Assembly: GCF_900109115.1 (NCBI RefSeq)
Contig: NZ_FNYV01000004.1
Span: 62,001 to 126,000 of the forward strand
Direction: 5' to 3'
Origin: Micromonospora phaseoli
GTDB taxonomy: Bacteria > Actinomycetota > Actinomycetes > Mycobacteriales > Micromonosporaceae
Length of the DNA: 64,000 bases
The notes under the pieces are model-generated. The model did not search any database. It was given only the letters and a program-made list of their open reading frames with translations, and was not told the DNA's origin. Of the stretch, positions 41,754-50,750 are shown one piece after another; position 1 is the stretch's first letter, and the number at the start of each line of letters is the position of its first letter. The position numbers were made by a program, and so were the translations under genes.

Positions 41754-42020
41754 TCAGCGTCGGCGACCGTACGTCCCGGCGACGAGCGAGACGCCGACCG
41801 CGGCGAAGCCGATCTGGATGAACAGCTCGATCCAGTCGATGCCGGCGGTGTCGTCCACGCCGATCAGCCCGGCGAACAGCGTGCCGAGAATCGCGGCGAC
41901 GATACCGATCAGGAGAGTCAGCAGGATCGGGATGCGCTGGCGGCCCGGCACGACGAGCCGACCGAGGGCGCCGATGACCAGACCGATGATGATGGCGGTG
42001 AAGAAGCCTTGGATTTCCAC
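41754..42020 (-). CDS. GlsB/YeaQ/YmgE-family stress membrane protein
   Basis: 88 residues with three membrane segments (FFTAIIIGLVIGALGRLVV, ILLTLLIGIVAAILGTLFAGL, LFIQIGFAAVGVSLVAG) and the family signature GRLVVPGRQ. Small proteins of this group are stress-induced in many bacteria; the exact role is unknown. GGAAGGAC precedes GTG 42020. A paralogue lies at 45426. Confidence 0.88.
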   Translation of the reverse strand: MEIQGFFTAIIIGLVIGALGRLVVPGRQRIPILLTLLIGIVAAILGTLFAGLIGVDDTAGIDWIELFIQIGFAAVGVSLVAGTYGRRR

Positions 42021-42156
42021 GAGAGCCGTCCTTCCGGGCGTATAACTCAGCGCCCGTCTGGTGCCCCCGCCGGCCGTACCGTCAAACCCGACATCGCGCC
42101 GTCGACCGCTTTGTCACGCGACCGTCACATCCCCGCAGGGCTCCCGTCATCCACCC

Positions 42157-42750
42157 TCAGCGCGGGTTGATCAGGACGGCGTAGTCGGCCGCCGTGAGCG
42201 GCTCCGACGACAGCGAACCGTCCGCCCGGGGGACGCTCAGCGGTGCGCCGCCCTCCAGGAACAGCACCGCCGTGACGTCGGTGCGGGCGTTGAGCGTGCA
42301 CACGATTTGCCCGTACGCCAGCAGCCCGTCGCTGCGGCCGGTGTCCACGGCGGCCGCAGCGACCGTGACCCGGGCCACGCCGTCCGCGAGCTCGACCACC
42401 GCGCTGCTGAACGCCCCCGGCAGGGCGCTGGTCACGCCGTCGTCGCGCTCGGCGGGCGTCGGCCCGGCGAGCAGGTCCCGCAGTTGGGCGTCGAGAGCGG
42501 GTGCCTGGTCGATCCGGCGGATCACCGGCACCAGGCGGTCGTCGCGGGAGAAGTAGAGCACCTCGGTCGCCGCGCCGGTCTCGGCGGCCGTCGGCGCGGC
42601 GGTCGCCGAGTACGGGAAGGGGCCGGGCGGCGGGGTGACGGTGCGGGGCAGGTCCTCGGCAGGCACCCCGCACGCCGCCACCAGGGTTAACACGGCGGCG
42701 ACCGCGACGGCCCGGGCGGTAAGGGCGCGAGCCGTGACGGCGCGGGTCAT
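42157..42750 (-). CDS. GerMN-domain lipoprotein, accessory to the two-component system
   Basis: 197 residues. A lipobox LVAAC (Cys27) marks it as a lipoprotein; the GerMN domain follows (LYFSRDDRLVPVIRRI, LRDLLAGPTPAERDDGVTSALP, VARVTVAAAAVDTG). Overlap of ATG with the kinase stop (ATGA) makes it the third gene of an RR-HK-lipoprotein operon. This recalls CseA with CseB/CseC and LpqB with MtrA/MtrB, where a lipoprotein tunes kinase activity, so an envelope-stress role is likely. Confidence 0.82.
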   Translation of the reverse strand: MTRAVTARALTARAVAVAAVLTLVAACGVPAEDLPRTVTPPPGPFPYSATAAPTAAETGAATEVLYFSRDDRLVPVIRRIDQAPALDAQLRDLLAGPTPAERDDGVTSALPGAFSSAVVELADGVARVTVAAAAVDTGRSDGLLAYGQIVCTLNARTDVTAVLFLEGGAPLSVPRADGSLSSEPLTAADYAVLINPR

Positions 42751-44102
42751 GAGAGGCTCCCGGGCAGGGTGACCCGGAACCGGGCCCCGCCCTCGGGGCG
42801 GTCGCTGACCGAGGCGTCCCCGCCGTGCGCGGCGGCGTGCTGAGCCACCAGCGCGAGCCCGAGGCCGGTGCCGTCGCCGCCACCCCGATAGTTGGCCGCC
42901 CGGCCGCGCACGAAGCGGTCGAAGATCGCCTTGCGGTCCTCCATCGGCACTCCCGGGCCCTCGTCGTCCACCTCGAGCACGCCGGTGTCACCGTCGTGGG
43001 AGAGCCGCACCGCGACCGGTCCGGCGCCGTAGCGCTCGGCGTTGTCGAGCAGGTTCGTCAACACCTGCGCGACCCGGCGCTGATCCACCCGCCAGATCGC
43101 CGGTGTGTCCGGTGCCAGCTGCACCATCGAATCCGGCAGGTCCCGGTCGCGGCACGCCTGTCGGGCGAGCTGCGCCAGGTCAACCGGCTCCCGGTGCACC
43201 GGTTTGTCGCTGCGGGCCAGGTCCAGCAGGTCGTTGACCAGCTGCTGGAAGCGGTCGATCTCGTCGGCCACCAGCCGGGCCGCGGTGGCGGTCCGCTCGT
43301 CCTGGTTCTCCCGGCGGCGGGCCAGCACACTCGCCGCCGCGGCGAGCGTCTGCAACGGAGAGCGCAGTTCGTGGCTGACGTCGGCGGCGAAACGCCGATC
43401 CCGGTCGATGCGCTGGGCCAACTGGTCGACCATCCGGTTGAAGGAGGTCGAGAGGCGGGTCAGGTCCGGGTCGGTGTCCGGCGCGAGCCGGGTGGTGAAG
43501 TCACCGGCGGAGATCCGCTCGGCGGCGTCGGCGACGGCGGTCAACGGGCGCAACCCGTGTCGGGTGGCATACCAGCCGAGGGCCGCCCCCGAGCCGGCCA
43601 CCATGATCGCGACCGCGGTCAGCGCCAGCGCCAGGATCTGGAAGGTCTGCTCCAACTCCCGCAGCGAGGCGATCTCGTAGAAGCCGGCCGACTCCGACAG
43701 CGGCACGCCGACCAGCATGACCGGGTGGTCGTTGACGCGGACGCGCTGCACCGCCGGTTCCCCGGCCGAGACCAGATCCTGCATCCGGGTCGGAATAGCG
43801 GTGGTGAGTCCGGAGTCGGCGCCGCGGGCGTACCACTCGCCGTCGAGAAGGATCAAGGGTCGCCGGCCGCTGCCGGTGTCCAGCGCCCGCAGCGCCTCCA
43901 CCACGTCCGGGTTCTCGATGTTCAGCCCCGCCCGAACCACCGCCGCGTCGTAGTACGCCGCCCGCAGCACGGTGCGCTCCCGCTCGTCGAGCAGGGTGCG
44001 GCGGGTCAGCTCGTACGACACCAGGGCCATCGATGCCGACAGCAGCAGCGCACCTACCGCGAACGCGGCGGTGACCCGGGCGCGCAGTCCGAGGCGTCTC
44101 AT
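42747..44102 (-). CDS. sensor histidine kinase
   Basis: 451 residues. One N-terminal membrane segment (VTAAFAVGALLLSASMALVSY), an extracytoplasmic sensor domain of about 125 residues, a second membrane segment (ALALTAVAIMVAGSGAALGWY), HAMP, HisKA with SHELRSPLQTL and an HATPase domain (LTNLLDNAERYGAG, DEGPGVP, GTGLGLALVAQH). Overlaps the regulator gene by four bases and the lipoprotein gene by four. Resembles CseC/MtrB-type envelope kinases. Confidence 0.92.
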   Translation of the reverse strand: MRRLGLRARVTAAFAVGALLLSASMALVSYELTRRTLLDERERTVLRAAYYDAAVVRAGLNIENPDVVEALRALDTGSGRRPLILLDGEWYARGADSGLTTAIPTRMQDLVSAGEPAVQRVRVNDHPVMLVGVPLSESAGFYEIASLRELEQTFQILALALTAVAIMVAGSGAALGWYATRHGLRPLTAVADAAERISAGDFTTRLAPDTDPDLTRLSTSFNRMVDQLAQRIDRDRRFAADVSHELRSPLQTLAAAASVLARRRENQDERTATAARLVADEIDRFQQLVNDLLDLARSDKPVHREPVDLAQLARQACRDRDLPDSMVQLAPDTPAIWRVDQRRVAQVLTNLLDNAERYGAGPVAVRLSHDGDTGVLEVDDEGPGVPMEDRKAIFDRFVRGRAANYRGGGDGTGLGLALVAQHAAAHGGDASVSDRPEGGARFRVTLPGSLS

Positions 44103-44788
44103 CTCTGGAGTTTGTAGCCGAGGCCGCGCAGTGTCACCAGATGCCGGGGATTGGCCGGATCGGTCTCGATCTTCTGTCGCAGCCGGCCGACGTGCACGTC
44201 GACCAGTCGTTCGTCGCCGGTGTCGTACCCCCAGACCCGGCTGAGCAACTGCTGGCGCGAGAGCACCCGACCGGCGTGCTCGACCAGCTCGCAGAGCAGC
44301 CGGAACTCGGTGCGGGTGACGGCGACCGGCTCGCCCGAGCGGCGTACCTCCCCGGCCTCCGGGCTGACCTCCAGCTCACCGAAGGCGAAGACCGGCACCG
44401 CCTCCTGGGTGTCCGCCGAGCTCACCGTGCGGCCGCGCCGGCGCAGGGCCCGCAACCGGGCGGTCAGCTCCTTGATCGCCACCGGTTTGACCACGTAGTC
44501 GTCCGCCCCGGCCTCCAGCGCGGCGACGATGTCATGGGTGTCGTCGCGCGCGCTGACCACCACGATGGGCACGTCGTCGTCGCGGCGCAGTTGACGGATG
44601 CCCTCGAAGCCGTCGATACCGGGCAGCATCAGGTCGACCAGGACGTAGTCGGCCGGTTCCCGGCGCTGCGAGCGCAGCCCCTCCTCGGCGGTGGCCGCCC
44701 CCCGGGCCTCGTAGCCCTCGTCCTCCAGGGCGAGCAGCAACGCCAACCGGATCCGGTCGTCGTCCTCGATCACCAGTACCGCTGTCAT
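44099..44788 (-). CDS. OmpR/PhoB-family response regulator
   Basis: 229 residues. Receiver domain with acidic pocket IEDDDR, phosphoacceptor Asp in LVDLMLPGIDG, and KP in YVVKPVAIKEL; then a winged-helix domain (TRTEFRLLCELVEHAG, SRVWGYDTGDERLVDVHVGRLRQK). First gene of the RR-HK-lipoprotein operon. ATG 44788. Confidence 0.93.
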   Translation of the reverse strand: MTAVLVIEDDDRIRLALLLALEDEGYEARGAATAEEGLRSQRREPADYVLVDLMLPGIDGFEGIRQLRRDDDVPIVVVSARDDTHDIVAALEAGADDYVVKPVAIKELTARLRALRRRGRTVSSADTQEAVPVFAFGELEVSPEAGEVRRSGEPVAVTRTEFRLLCELVEHAGRVLSRQQLLSRVWGYDTGDERLVDVHVGRLRQKIETDPANPRHLVTLRGLGYKLQR

Positions 44789-44940
44789 ACCGGAATCATC
44801 CCCAAGCCATCACCGACCGGCCAACCGCAGTCGACTTAAGGGGGTTTTGTCATGCAACTGTCATACGTCCGCGCGGTGCCCGCCAACCCCGCTGGGCAGG
44901 GTGAGAACGACCTCAGGACACCATGAGAGGGGGCCTCGAC

Positions 44941-45396
44941 GTGATCACCCCGCGCCGCCCCGAGTGTTCGGTTCCGTTCGTGGAGGTATCCATCACCGAG
45001 CTGGACCTGGCCTGCCTGCCGGAGACCGGCGCGGTCTTCGACCAGCTGCTGGCCCTGCACCCGGAGCAGATCGTGATCGACCTGGCCGACTGCCGACACA
45101 TCGACGCCGCGGCCATCGGGCTCCTGCTCGACGTGCACCGTCGGATGATCCGCGCCGGCGGGGTGCTCTCGGTGCGCAACCCGAACCCGCGCATCATCCG
45201 CATTCTTCAGACCGCCCGACTCGACCACATCCTGCCGGTACGCACCGACGCCAGCCCGGCGCCGGCGGTGCCCACCGCCCCCCCGACCGTGGTCGCGGCC
45301 GGCGCGGGGACCGCATCGGCCGGCGATGCCCCGCTGCCGGATGCCGTGCCACGCGCCACCGCTTACGGCCGCGCGACCGTCACCGTACGCACCTGA
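44941..45396 (+). CDS. STAS-domain protein lacking the phosphorylatable serine
   Basis: 151 residues. The STAS fold is clear: FVEVSITELDLACLPETGAV, IVIDLADCRHIDAAAIGLLL and VHRRMIRAGGVLSVRNPN. In anti-sigma-factor antagonists such as SpoIIAA the D-S motif holds a phosphorylated Ser; here it reads Asp55-Ala56-Ala57, so this kind of control is impossible. The C-terminus is a Pro/Ala tail. GAGGGGG eight bases before GTG 44941 favours that start; ATG 44923 is an option. Probably in one operon with the following genes. Confidence 0.75.
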   Translation: MITPRRPECSVPFVEVSITELDLACLPETGAVFDQLLALHPEQIVIDLADCRHIDAAAIGLLLDVHRRMIRAGGVLSVRNPNPRIIRILQTARLDHILPVRTDASPAPAVPTAPPTVVAAGAGTASAGDAPLPDAVPRATAYGRATVTVRT

Positions 45397-45425
45397 CGCA
45401 CCGAACCGCGAGGACGAGGAGCAGC

Positions 45426-45695
45426 ATGACCATCGCCGGGATCGGCACGGCTCTCGCCGTCGGCCTCGCCGTCGGCTGGCTCGGCCGGTTCGTCCTTCCC
45501 GGTCGCCCGGCCGTGCCGCTGTGGCTCACCATGACCATCGGTGGCGTCGCCGCGTTGCTCGGCGCCATCACCGCGTGGCTCGCCGGCGTTCAAGGATTCA
45601 GTCTGCTCAGCCTGGTCGTGCAGGCCGGTCTCGCCGCGACCGGCGTGGTGATCGTGATCGCCACCGCCGGCAAGGAACGCTCCGACTCCCGCTAA
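45426..45695 (+). CDS. GlsB/YeaQ-like small membrane protein
   Basis: 89 residues with three membrane segments; the loop GWLGRFVLPGRPAVP is the same signature as GRLVVPGRQ in the paralogue at 41754. GAGGAGC lies before ATG 45426. Sits between two STAS genes, which suggests a stress regulon. Confidence 0.8.
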   Translation: MTIAGIGTALAVGLAVGWLGRFVLPGRPAVPLWLTMTIGGVAALLGAITAWLAGVQGFSLLSLVVQAGLAATGVVIVIATAGKERSDSR

Positions 45696-45781
45696 CCGTT
45701 CGTCCGGCGACGGCGCCACCCGGCCGGAGCCCCGAGTCCCTGTCCCGGCCGCACCGGCCGGGACACCGGAGAGGAAGCAGG

Positions 45782-46429
45782 ATGACCGTCGTACCGGACG
45801 ACAAGCTGATGACGCTGATCTGCGACGTCTGCGGCGAGACCACCACCGGCACCGCCTGTGTGCTGCCCGACGCCGAGGTCGTCTGGACGCTGGTCTCCGA
45901 CCATGGTTGGAGCGGCTCGCCGTTCGCCACCGGCCCGCACCGCTGCCCGCGGTGCAGCACCATGCCCACCGGCACGGCACCGCGCGGCGCCCGCCCGAAC
46001 ACCGAGGAGGTGCCGGTCATCGCCGCCGGCGGCGACGTCGAACCGGGCACCGAGGACGCGTTGCGCGCCGCGCTGCGCACCGCGGTCGACGTGGATGGCA
46101 CCGTCGTGGTCGATCTGGTCGGAGTGCAGGTCATCGACTCGGCCGGGCTGGGCCTGCTGGTCCGGGCCCATCGGGACATCCGTGAGCGCGGCGGGCAGCT
46201 GTTCCTGGCCGCGCCGTCGAGGTTCGTCCGCACCGTGCTGCACACCATGAAACTCGACGGGGTGTTCCCCATCGTCGACAGCCTCGACGCCGCCGTGGCG
46301 CACCTGCGGGCCGCCGCCAACCCGACCGCGCCCGCGACCCCGACCGCGGTGTCACCGCCAGTGCCGGCAGTGCCGCCGCTGCCAGCGGTGCCGGCTACCC
46401 GCCGGACCGCCGGCAGCGTGACGGTATGA
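45782..46429 (+). CDS. zinc-ribbon plus STAS-domain protein (anti-sigma antagonist-like)
   Basis: 215 residues. The N-terminus has CDVC at about 14-17 and CPRC near 55-58, a treble-clef or zinc-ribbon pattern. A STAS domain follows from about residue 75, with GVQVIDSAGLGLLVRAH; Ser120 is in the position phosphorylated in SpoIIAA-type proteins. The C-terminal 40 residues are Pro/Ala-rich. Unlike the STAS gene at 44941, this one keeps the phosphoacceptor, so it may respond to a kinase while the first is constitutive. ATG 45782 has GGAAG seven bases upstream. Confidence 0.78.
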   Translation: MTVVPDDKLMTLICDVCGETTTGTACVLPDAEVVWTLVSDHGWSGSPFATGPHRCPRCSTMPTGTAPRGARPNTEEVPVIAAGGDVEPGTEDALRAALRTAVDVDGTVVVDLVGVQVIDSAGLGLLVRAHRDIRERGGQLFLAAPSRFVRTVLHTMKLDGVFPIVDSLDAAVAHLRAAANPTAPATPTAVSPPVPAVPPLPAVPATRRTAGSVTV

Positions 46430-46470
46430 CCGTCATCCCATCTCGGACACGGCGTGTGAAGACGCCAGCG

Positions 46471-46498
46471 CGCCGGTGAGTGCCGGGCAGCACCGGCG
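46471..46498. terminator. hairpin between convergent genes
   Basis: CGCCGGTG (46471-46478) pairs with CACCGGCG (46491-46498) between the STAS stop and the HTH-protein stop. Confidence 0.5.
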
Positions 46499-46506
46499 TA
46501 CGACGA

Positions 46507-47022
46507 TCAGGAGGCGGCGGAGAAACCGCCACGGCGGCGCAGTCGACCGATCCAGCCCTGCGCGGTGTGTCGGGGCACGCCGTAGTGTTCGGCGACGGCG
46601 GTGACGGTGCCGGTGCGGTTGAAGACGTCGACCACGTCGTCCGGCATGCGCCGGTAGACACGCCCTTTGGGCACCGACGCTTCGGTACGCCGGCGCGCCG
46701 CGCCGGCCGCGGTGCGGTTGGCACCGGTTCGCACGGACCGCTTGCCGGTGGCCGAGCTTCGCGGCTGCTCGCTGGGCGGCTCCTCGGTGGACGATCCGAG
46801 GGCGCGCTCGGCCGCCGCCGGTGTCACCGGTGTCGCGTGGTCAGGGAAGAGCGCGCGCAGCAGGAGGTTCAGATCGAAGGAGGGGAGGGTCGGTGCCGAG
46901 ATGCCACTGCCGGCCCGCATCACGAGCTCCACCACCCGCGGCGTCGAACCGTCCATGTCGACGCAGATGACGGTTTCGGTTTCGGCGTTCTCGGCTCTGA
47001 TGGTGATTGTGTAGTCACCCAT
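46507..47022 (-). CDS. HTH-containing protein of unknown function
   Basis: 171 residues. The N-terminal half (GDYTITIRAENAETETVICVD, ELVMRAGSGISAPTLP) looks like a small beta domain; a low-complexity basic linker follows; the C-terminal 45 residues (MPDDVVDVFNRTGTVTAVAE, HYGVPRHTAQGWIGRL) form an HTH like those of transposase or resolvase DNA-binding domains. No catalytic domain is present. A GGTTAAGAT promoter-like element lies upstream near 47085. Probably a DNA-binding protein; not obviously part of the biosynthetic cluster. Confidence 0.6.
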   Translation of the reverse strand: MGDYTITIRAENAETETVICVDMDGSTPRVVELVMRAGSGISAPTLPSFDLNLLLRALFPDHATPVTPAAAERALGSSTEEPPSEQPRSSATGKRSVRTGANRTAAGAARRRTEASVPKGRVYRRMPDDVVDVFNRTGTVTAVAEHYGVPRHTAQGWIGRLRRRGGFSAAS

Positions 47023-47128
47023 CGCTACCCTCCGCTGTTCGTCACATCACAGCACACACCCCGGCAGTGTGGTGGTTGAACATCTTAACCAGATTAGCGG
47101 ATTGAGCTGCTTCCTTACAGACCGCAAC

Positions 47129-47164
47129 CGACACGTGTCGACGCCGCCGACCGTGGCCGACACG
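47129..47164. promoter_or_regulatory. CGACACGTGTCG palindrome and hairpin at the cluster's left end
   Basis: Perfect 12-bp palindrome (47129-47140); CGTGTCG also pairs with CGACACG (47158-47164), so the region could be the terminator of the P450 operon as well as a binding site. The GTGTCG core recurs at 59830, 59887 and 62584. Confidence 0.45.
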
Positions 47165-47189
47165 CACGTCGCTTTCCGGTGGACCGTCA

Positions 47190-48449
47190 TCAGCGGGGCG
47201 AGGTGAAACGTCCGGGTAGCGACTTCAGCCCGTTGACGAAGTTGCTCTCCAGCCGGACGACCGGGCCGGTCACCTCGAAGCGCGCCAGGTGCGGCGCCAG
47301 TTCCCGCAGCATGGTCTGCGCCTCCAGCCGGGCCAGATGGGCGCCGAGACAGAAGTGCGGCCCCATGCCGAAGGACAGGTGCGGGTTCGGATCACGGTCC
47401 AGCCGTAACGTGTCCGCATCGTCGAAGACGCGCGCGTCCCGGTTCGCCGACACGTACCACAGCACCACCTTGTCCCCCTCGGCGATGGATCGGCCGCCCA
47501 GCTCGGTGTCCTGGGTGGCGGTACGCCGGAACTGCATGATCGGGGTGACCCAACGCAGCAACTCCTCCGTCGCCTCGGGCAGCAGCGTCCCGTCACGCGA
47601 CAACCTATCCCGCTGCGCCGGATCCGACAGCAGCGCCAGGACGGCACCGGAGATGAGGTGTCGGGTCGTCTCGTTGCCGGCCACCACCAGCAACAGCCAG
47701 AAGCTACAGAACTCGCGATCGGAGAGTCGACGGCCGTCCACCTCGCTGGTCGCCAGCAACGTCATCAGGTCGTCGCGAGGCGACCGGCGGCGCTGGGCGG
47801 CGACCTCGAGCGCGTACTGGAACGCCTCGAAGAACGTCCTGCGGTAGGCCTCCACGTCCCCGCCGCCGTACTCGGGATCGTCGAAGCCGACGAGGTTGTT
47901 GCTCCAGCGGTGCAGCAGGTGCCGGTCCTCGCGGGGCAGGCCGAGCAGGTCCGCCAGGACCAGCAACGGCAGTTCGGCGGCGAGGTCGGCGACCACGTCG
48001 CACTCCTGACGACGCACCGCCCGCCGCACCAGGTGGTGCGCGTGGGCGGCGACGCTGTCCTGCAACGCCCGGATCGCCCGTGGGGTGAACACGGCGGTGA
48101 CCAGCCGCCGGATCCGGGAGTGCTGCGGCGCGTCCATGTTCACCAGCAGTTGCCGGGCCTGTTCGAGATCCGCCGTGGTGCGCGGGTCGGGCAGGAACGC
48201 CCCCTTACGGCCGGAGGAGAACAGCTCCGGCTGCCGGGACGCGGCGACGACACCGTCATGGCTGGTGACCGCCCAGAATCCGGAGCCCTGGCTGAGCATC
48301 CGGCCGGCGCCACCGCGCCGCCAGAGCGCCGGCTCCGGCACCCAGCACACCGGCTCGTCCCGCCGCATCCGGGCGAACTCCGCGTGCGGCACCCCGACGC
48401 CGTACGTCTGCGGATGCGCCACGTCCGGACGCTGCGCCACCGGACTCAC
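47190..48449 (-). CDS. cytochrome P450
   Basis: 419 residues. I-helix AGNETTR, K-helix EELLRW and haem loop FGMGPHFCLGAHLARLE are intact. It resembles bacterial P450s that hydroxylate lipids, sterol side chains or polyketides. GTG 48449 overlaps the stop of the ligase gene (GTGA), and the [3Fe-4S] ferredoxin at 62282 is a natural electron donor. Last gene of the leftward operon, so it is probably a tailoring step. Confidence 0.93.
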   Translation of the reverse strand: MSPVAQRPDVAHPQTYGVGVPHAEFARMRRDEPVCWVPEPALWRRGGAGRMLSQGSGFWAVTSHDGVVAASRQPELFSSGRKGAFLPDPRTTADLEQARQLLVNMDAPQHSRIRRLVTAVFTPRAIRALQDSVAAHAHHLVRRAVRRQECDVVADLAAELPLLVLADLLGLPREDRHLLHRWSNNLVGFDDPEYGGGDVEAYRRTFFEAFQYALEVAAQRRRSPRDDLMTLLATSEVDGRRLSDREFCSFWLLLVVAGNETTRHLISGAVLALLSDPAQRDRLSRDGTLLPEATEELLRWVTPIMQFRRTATQDTELGGRSIAEGDKVVLWYVSANRDARVFDDADTLRLDRDPNPHLSFGMGPHFCLGAHLARLEAQTMLRELAPHLARFEVTGPVVRLESNFVNGLKSLPGRFTSPR

Positions 48450-49999
48450 GACCGCTCCCCGGCGGCCTGCGGGCGCAGCAGCTCGCGCAGCACGTCGTGG
48501 CGGAGCTTGCCGGTGCCGTCGCGGGGCAGCTCGGCGACGAACCGCCACCGTCGGGGCACCTTGAAGCCGGCCAGGGACCGCCGGCAGAACCCGTCCAGCA
48601 CCTGCGGGGCGTCGACCGGATCGAGCCGGTGCCGATCCAGTTCGACGACGGCGACCACCCGCTCGCCGTACTCGTCGTCGGGCTCTCCGGTCACCGCCGC
48701 GTCCCGCACCGCCGGATGGGACAGCAGGACCGCCTGCACCTCGGCCGGGTAGATGTTCACCCCACCCGAGATGATCAGCTCCCGGGCCCGGCCGGTCAGG
48801 TAGAGGTAGCCGGCGTCGTCGAGGAAGCCGGTCTCGCCGTAGGTGAACACGCCGGGACGCAGGTGCGCGTCGCGGGTCTGCTCCGGGGCGTTGTGGTATT
48901 CGAACGTCTGCCCGGACCGGCGTACGAAGACCCGTCCGGGCTGACCGGGTGGCAACGCGGCGCCGTCCGGATCCAGGATGACGACCTCGTTGGGCGGCAC
49001 GGCCCGGCCGACGCTGCCCGGCCGACGCAGCCAGTCGTCGGCGCCGATGAGGGTGACCACCCCCGCCTCGGTGGCCGCGTAGTACTCGACCACCACCGGC
49101 CCCCACCACTCGATCATCCGGCGCTTCACCTCGACCGGGCAGGGCCCCCCGCCGTGCCACACCACCCGCAGGCTGCTCACGTCGGCCCGCGCCCGGACGG
49201 CGGCGTCCAGCCGCAGCAGCCGGACGAACTGGGTGGGCACCAGGTGGCAGGCGGTGATCCGATGCTCGGCCACCGCGGTCAGGAACGCCGCCGGCTCGAA
49301 CCGTTCGTGCAGCACCAGCCGACTGCCGCGCAGCAACGGCAGCAGCGCGAAGAACAACTGCGCGGAGTGGTACCACGGGCCGACCAGCAGCACCGCGCCG
49401 CGCGCCGGCACCGCCAGCGCATGCCCGGCGTACGCCAGCAGCCGCTCCACCCGGCCGAACGGCGCACCGGTGCGGAACAGCCCGTTCCGTACCCCCTTCG
49501 GCGCACCCGTGGTGCCGGAGGTGTAGAGCATGGTGGAGCCGCAGACCTGCTCGCCCGGCTCGTCGTCGGCGACAACGGCGAGCAGCGGTTCGACCGCCTG
49601 CGCGTCGGCGAGATCCTGCTCCCCCGTCACCAGTTGGCGGACCGGTACGCCGGCGGCCCGCACCGCCTCGTCGACCACGGCCGCGTACGCCGGCTCGGTC
49701 AGCACCAGCCGGCTCGCCGAGTCCGTCAGCAGGTACGCGATCTCGGGGGCCGTCAGGTGCCAGTTGACCGGCACCACCGTCACTCCGGTGTGGATGGCGG
49801 CGAGCAGCGCCTCGATGCTCTCCCGCCGGTTGCCGCAGACCACCGCCATCGTGTCGCCGACCCGCAGCCCCTGCACGCGCAGCAACCGGATCCACCGGTT
49901 GACCCGAGCGTCGAGACCCGACCAGTCCAGCGTGCCGGTCGGGTCACCCAGCGCCGGCACGCCGGCCGCCCCGGCCAGGTCCCGTAGCAGTACGGCCAT
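48446..49999 (-). CDS. acyl-CoA/acyl-AMP ligase
   Basis: 517 residues. ANL-superfamily motifs: MLYTSGTTGAPKG (P-loop), the YYAATEAG region, YLTGR, and GTGKLR with the late lysine. It forms an acyl-adenylate and then a CoA or ACP thioester. Acid specificity is not readable. It lies between aldolase and P450 genes in the cluster and is one of two AMP ligases here. ATG 49999 has GGGGAC seven bases upstream. Confidence 0.87.
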   Translation of the reverse strand: MAVLLRDLAGAAGVPALGDPTGTLDWSGLDARVNRWIRLLRVQGLRVGDTMAVVCGNRRESIEALLAAIHTGVTVVPVNWHLTAPEIAYLLTDSASRLVLTEPAYAAVVDEAVRAAGVPVRQLVTGEQDLADAQAVEPLLAVVADDEPGEQVCGSTMLYTSGTTGAPKGVRNGLFRTGAPFGRVERLLAYAGHALAVPARGAVLLVGPWYHSAQLFFALLPLLRGSRLVLHERFEPAAFLTAVAEHRITACHLVPTQFVRLLRLDAAVRARADVSSLRVVWHGGGPCPVEVKRRMIEWWGPVVVEYYAATEAGVVTLIGADDWLRRPGSVGRAVPPNEVVILDPDGAALPPGQPGRVFVRRSGQTFEYHNAPEQTRDAHLRPGVFTYGETGFLDDAGYLYLTGRARELIISGGVNIYPAEVQAVLLSHPAVRDAAVTGEPDDEYGERVVAVVELDRHRLDPVDAPQVLDGFCRRSLAGFKVPRRWRFVAELPRDGTGKLRHDVLRELLRPQAAGERS

Positions 50000-50015
50000 C
50001 GGTGTCCCCTTCGAC

Positions 50016-50750
50016 TCAGTCCAGCAGATCCGGCTGTGCCCGGACGATGTCGGCGTAGAGCGGCCGGAAGTTCAGCCGGGCGATCCCCGGGGTGCCGATC
50101 GTGCGCCGGGTCTCGGCGGCCTCGGCCGCGCCGATCAGCACGGGCCGCCCGGCCGCCTCGGCGAGCAGCTGGACCTGGCAGCTGCGGTCCATGGCGATGA
50201 ACCACCACGCCGCCTCGGCCACCGAGCCGCCGACGGTGAGCAGCCCGTGGTTGCGCAGCACGACGGCCTTGGCCTCGCCGAGGGCGTCGGCGATCCGCTT
50301 GCCCTCCTCGTCGGCGAGCACCACCCCGGTGTAGTCGTCGAAGACGGTGTGGTCGTCGTAGAACGCGCAGGCGTCCTGGGTGATCGGATCCAGTGGACGA
50401 CCCAGCGCCGACCACGCCCGTCCGTGGGTGGAGTGGGTGTGCGCGGCGGCGACCACGTCGGGCCGCGCGGCGTGCACGTGCGAGTGGATGACGTACCCGG
50501 CCGGGTTGATCCGCCCGGAACCCTCCAGCACCTCGCCGGCCTCGTCCACCAGCAGCAGGTCGCTGACCCGCACGTGACCGAAGTGCATGCCGAACGGGTT
50601 GATCCAGAACCGGTCCGGTTCCTGCGGGTCACGGGCGGTCACGTGACCGCCGGCCCCCTCGTCGAACCCGTAGCGGGCAAAGAGCCGGCAGGTCGCGGCC
50701 AGTTGCCGCTGCCGTCGCAGGCGCTCCTGCGCCGGCGTACGCCCGGTCAT
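50016..50750 (-). CDS. class II aldolase/adducin-domain protein
   Basis: 244 residues. FDEGAGGHVTARDP, AAHTHSTHGRAW (metal His residues) and VVLRNHGLLTVGG (third His) are the zinc site of the class II aldolase/adducin family, seen in fuculose-phosphate aldolase, in decarboxylases and in aldolases of antibiotic clusters. Possibly releases a small aldehyde or alters a beta-hydroxy acid. ATG overlaps the preceding stop (ATGA). Confidence 0.83.
   Translation of the reverse strand: MTGRTPAQERLRRQRQLAATCRLFARYGFDEGAGGHVTARDPQEPDRFWINPFGMHFGHVRVSDLLLVDEAGEVLEGSGRINPAGYVIHSHVHAARPDVVAAAHTHSTHGRAWSALGRPLDPITQDACAFYDDHTVFDDYTGVVLADEEGKRIADALGEAKAVVLRNHGLLTVGGSVAEAAWWFIAMDRSCQVQLLAEAAGRPVLIGAAEAAETRRTIGTPGIARLNFRPLYADIVRAQPDLLD

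Noticed and set aside
47190..49895. A 901-codon leftward frame joining the AMP ligase and P450 into one protein
   Set aside because: The ligase motifs are in another frame; only the P450 part is real in this frame, beginning at GTG 48449.
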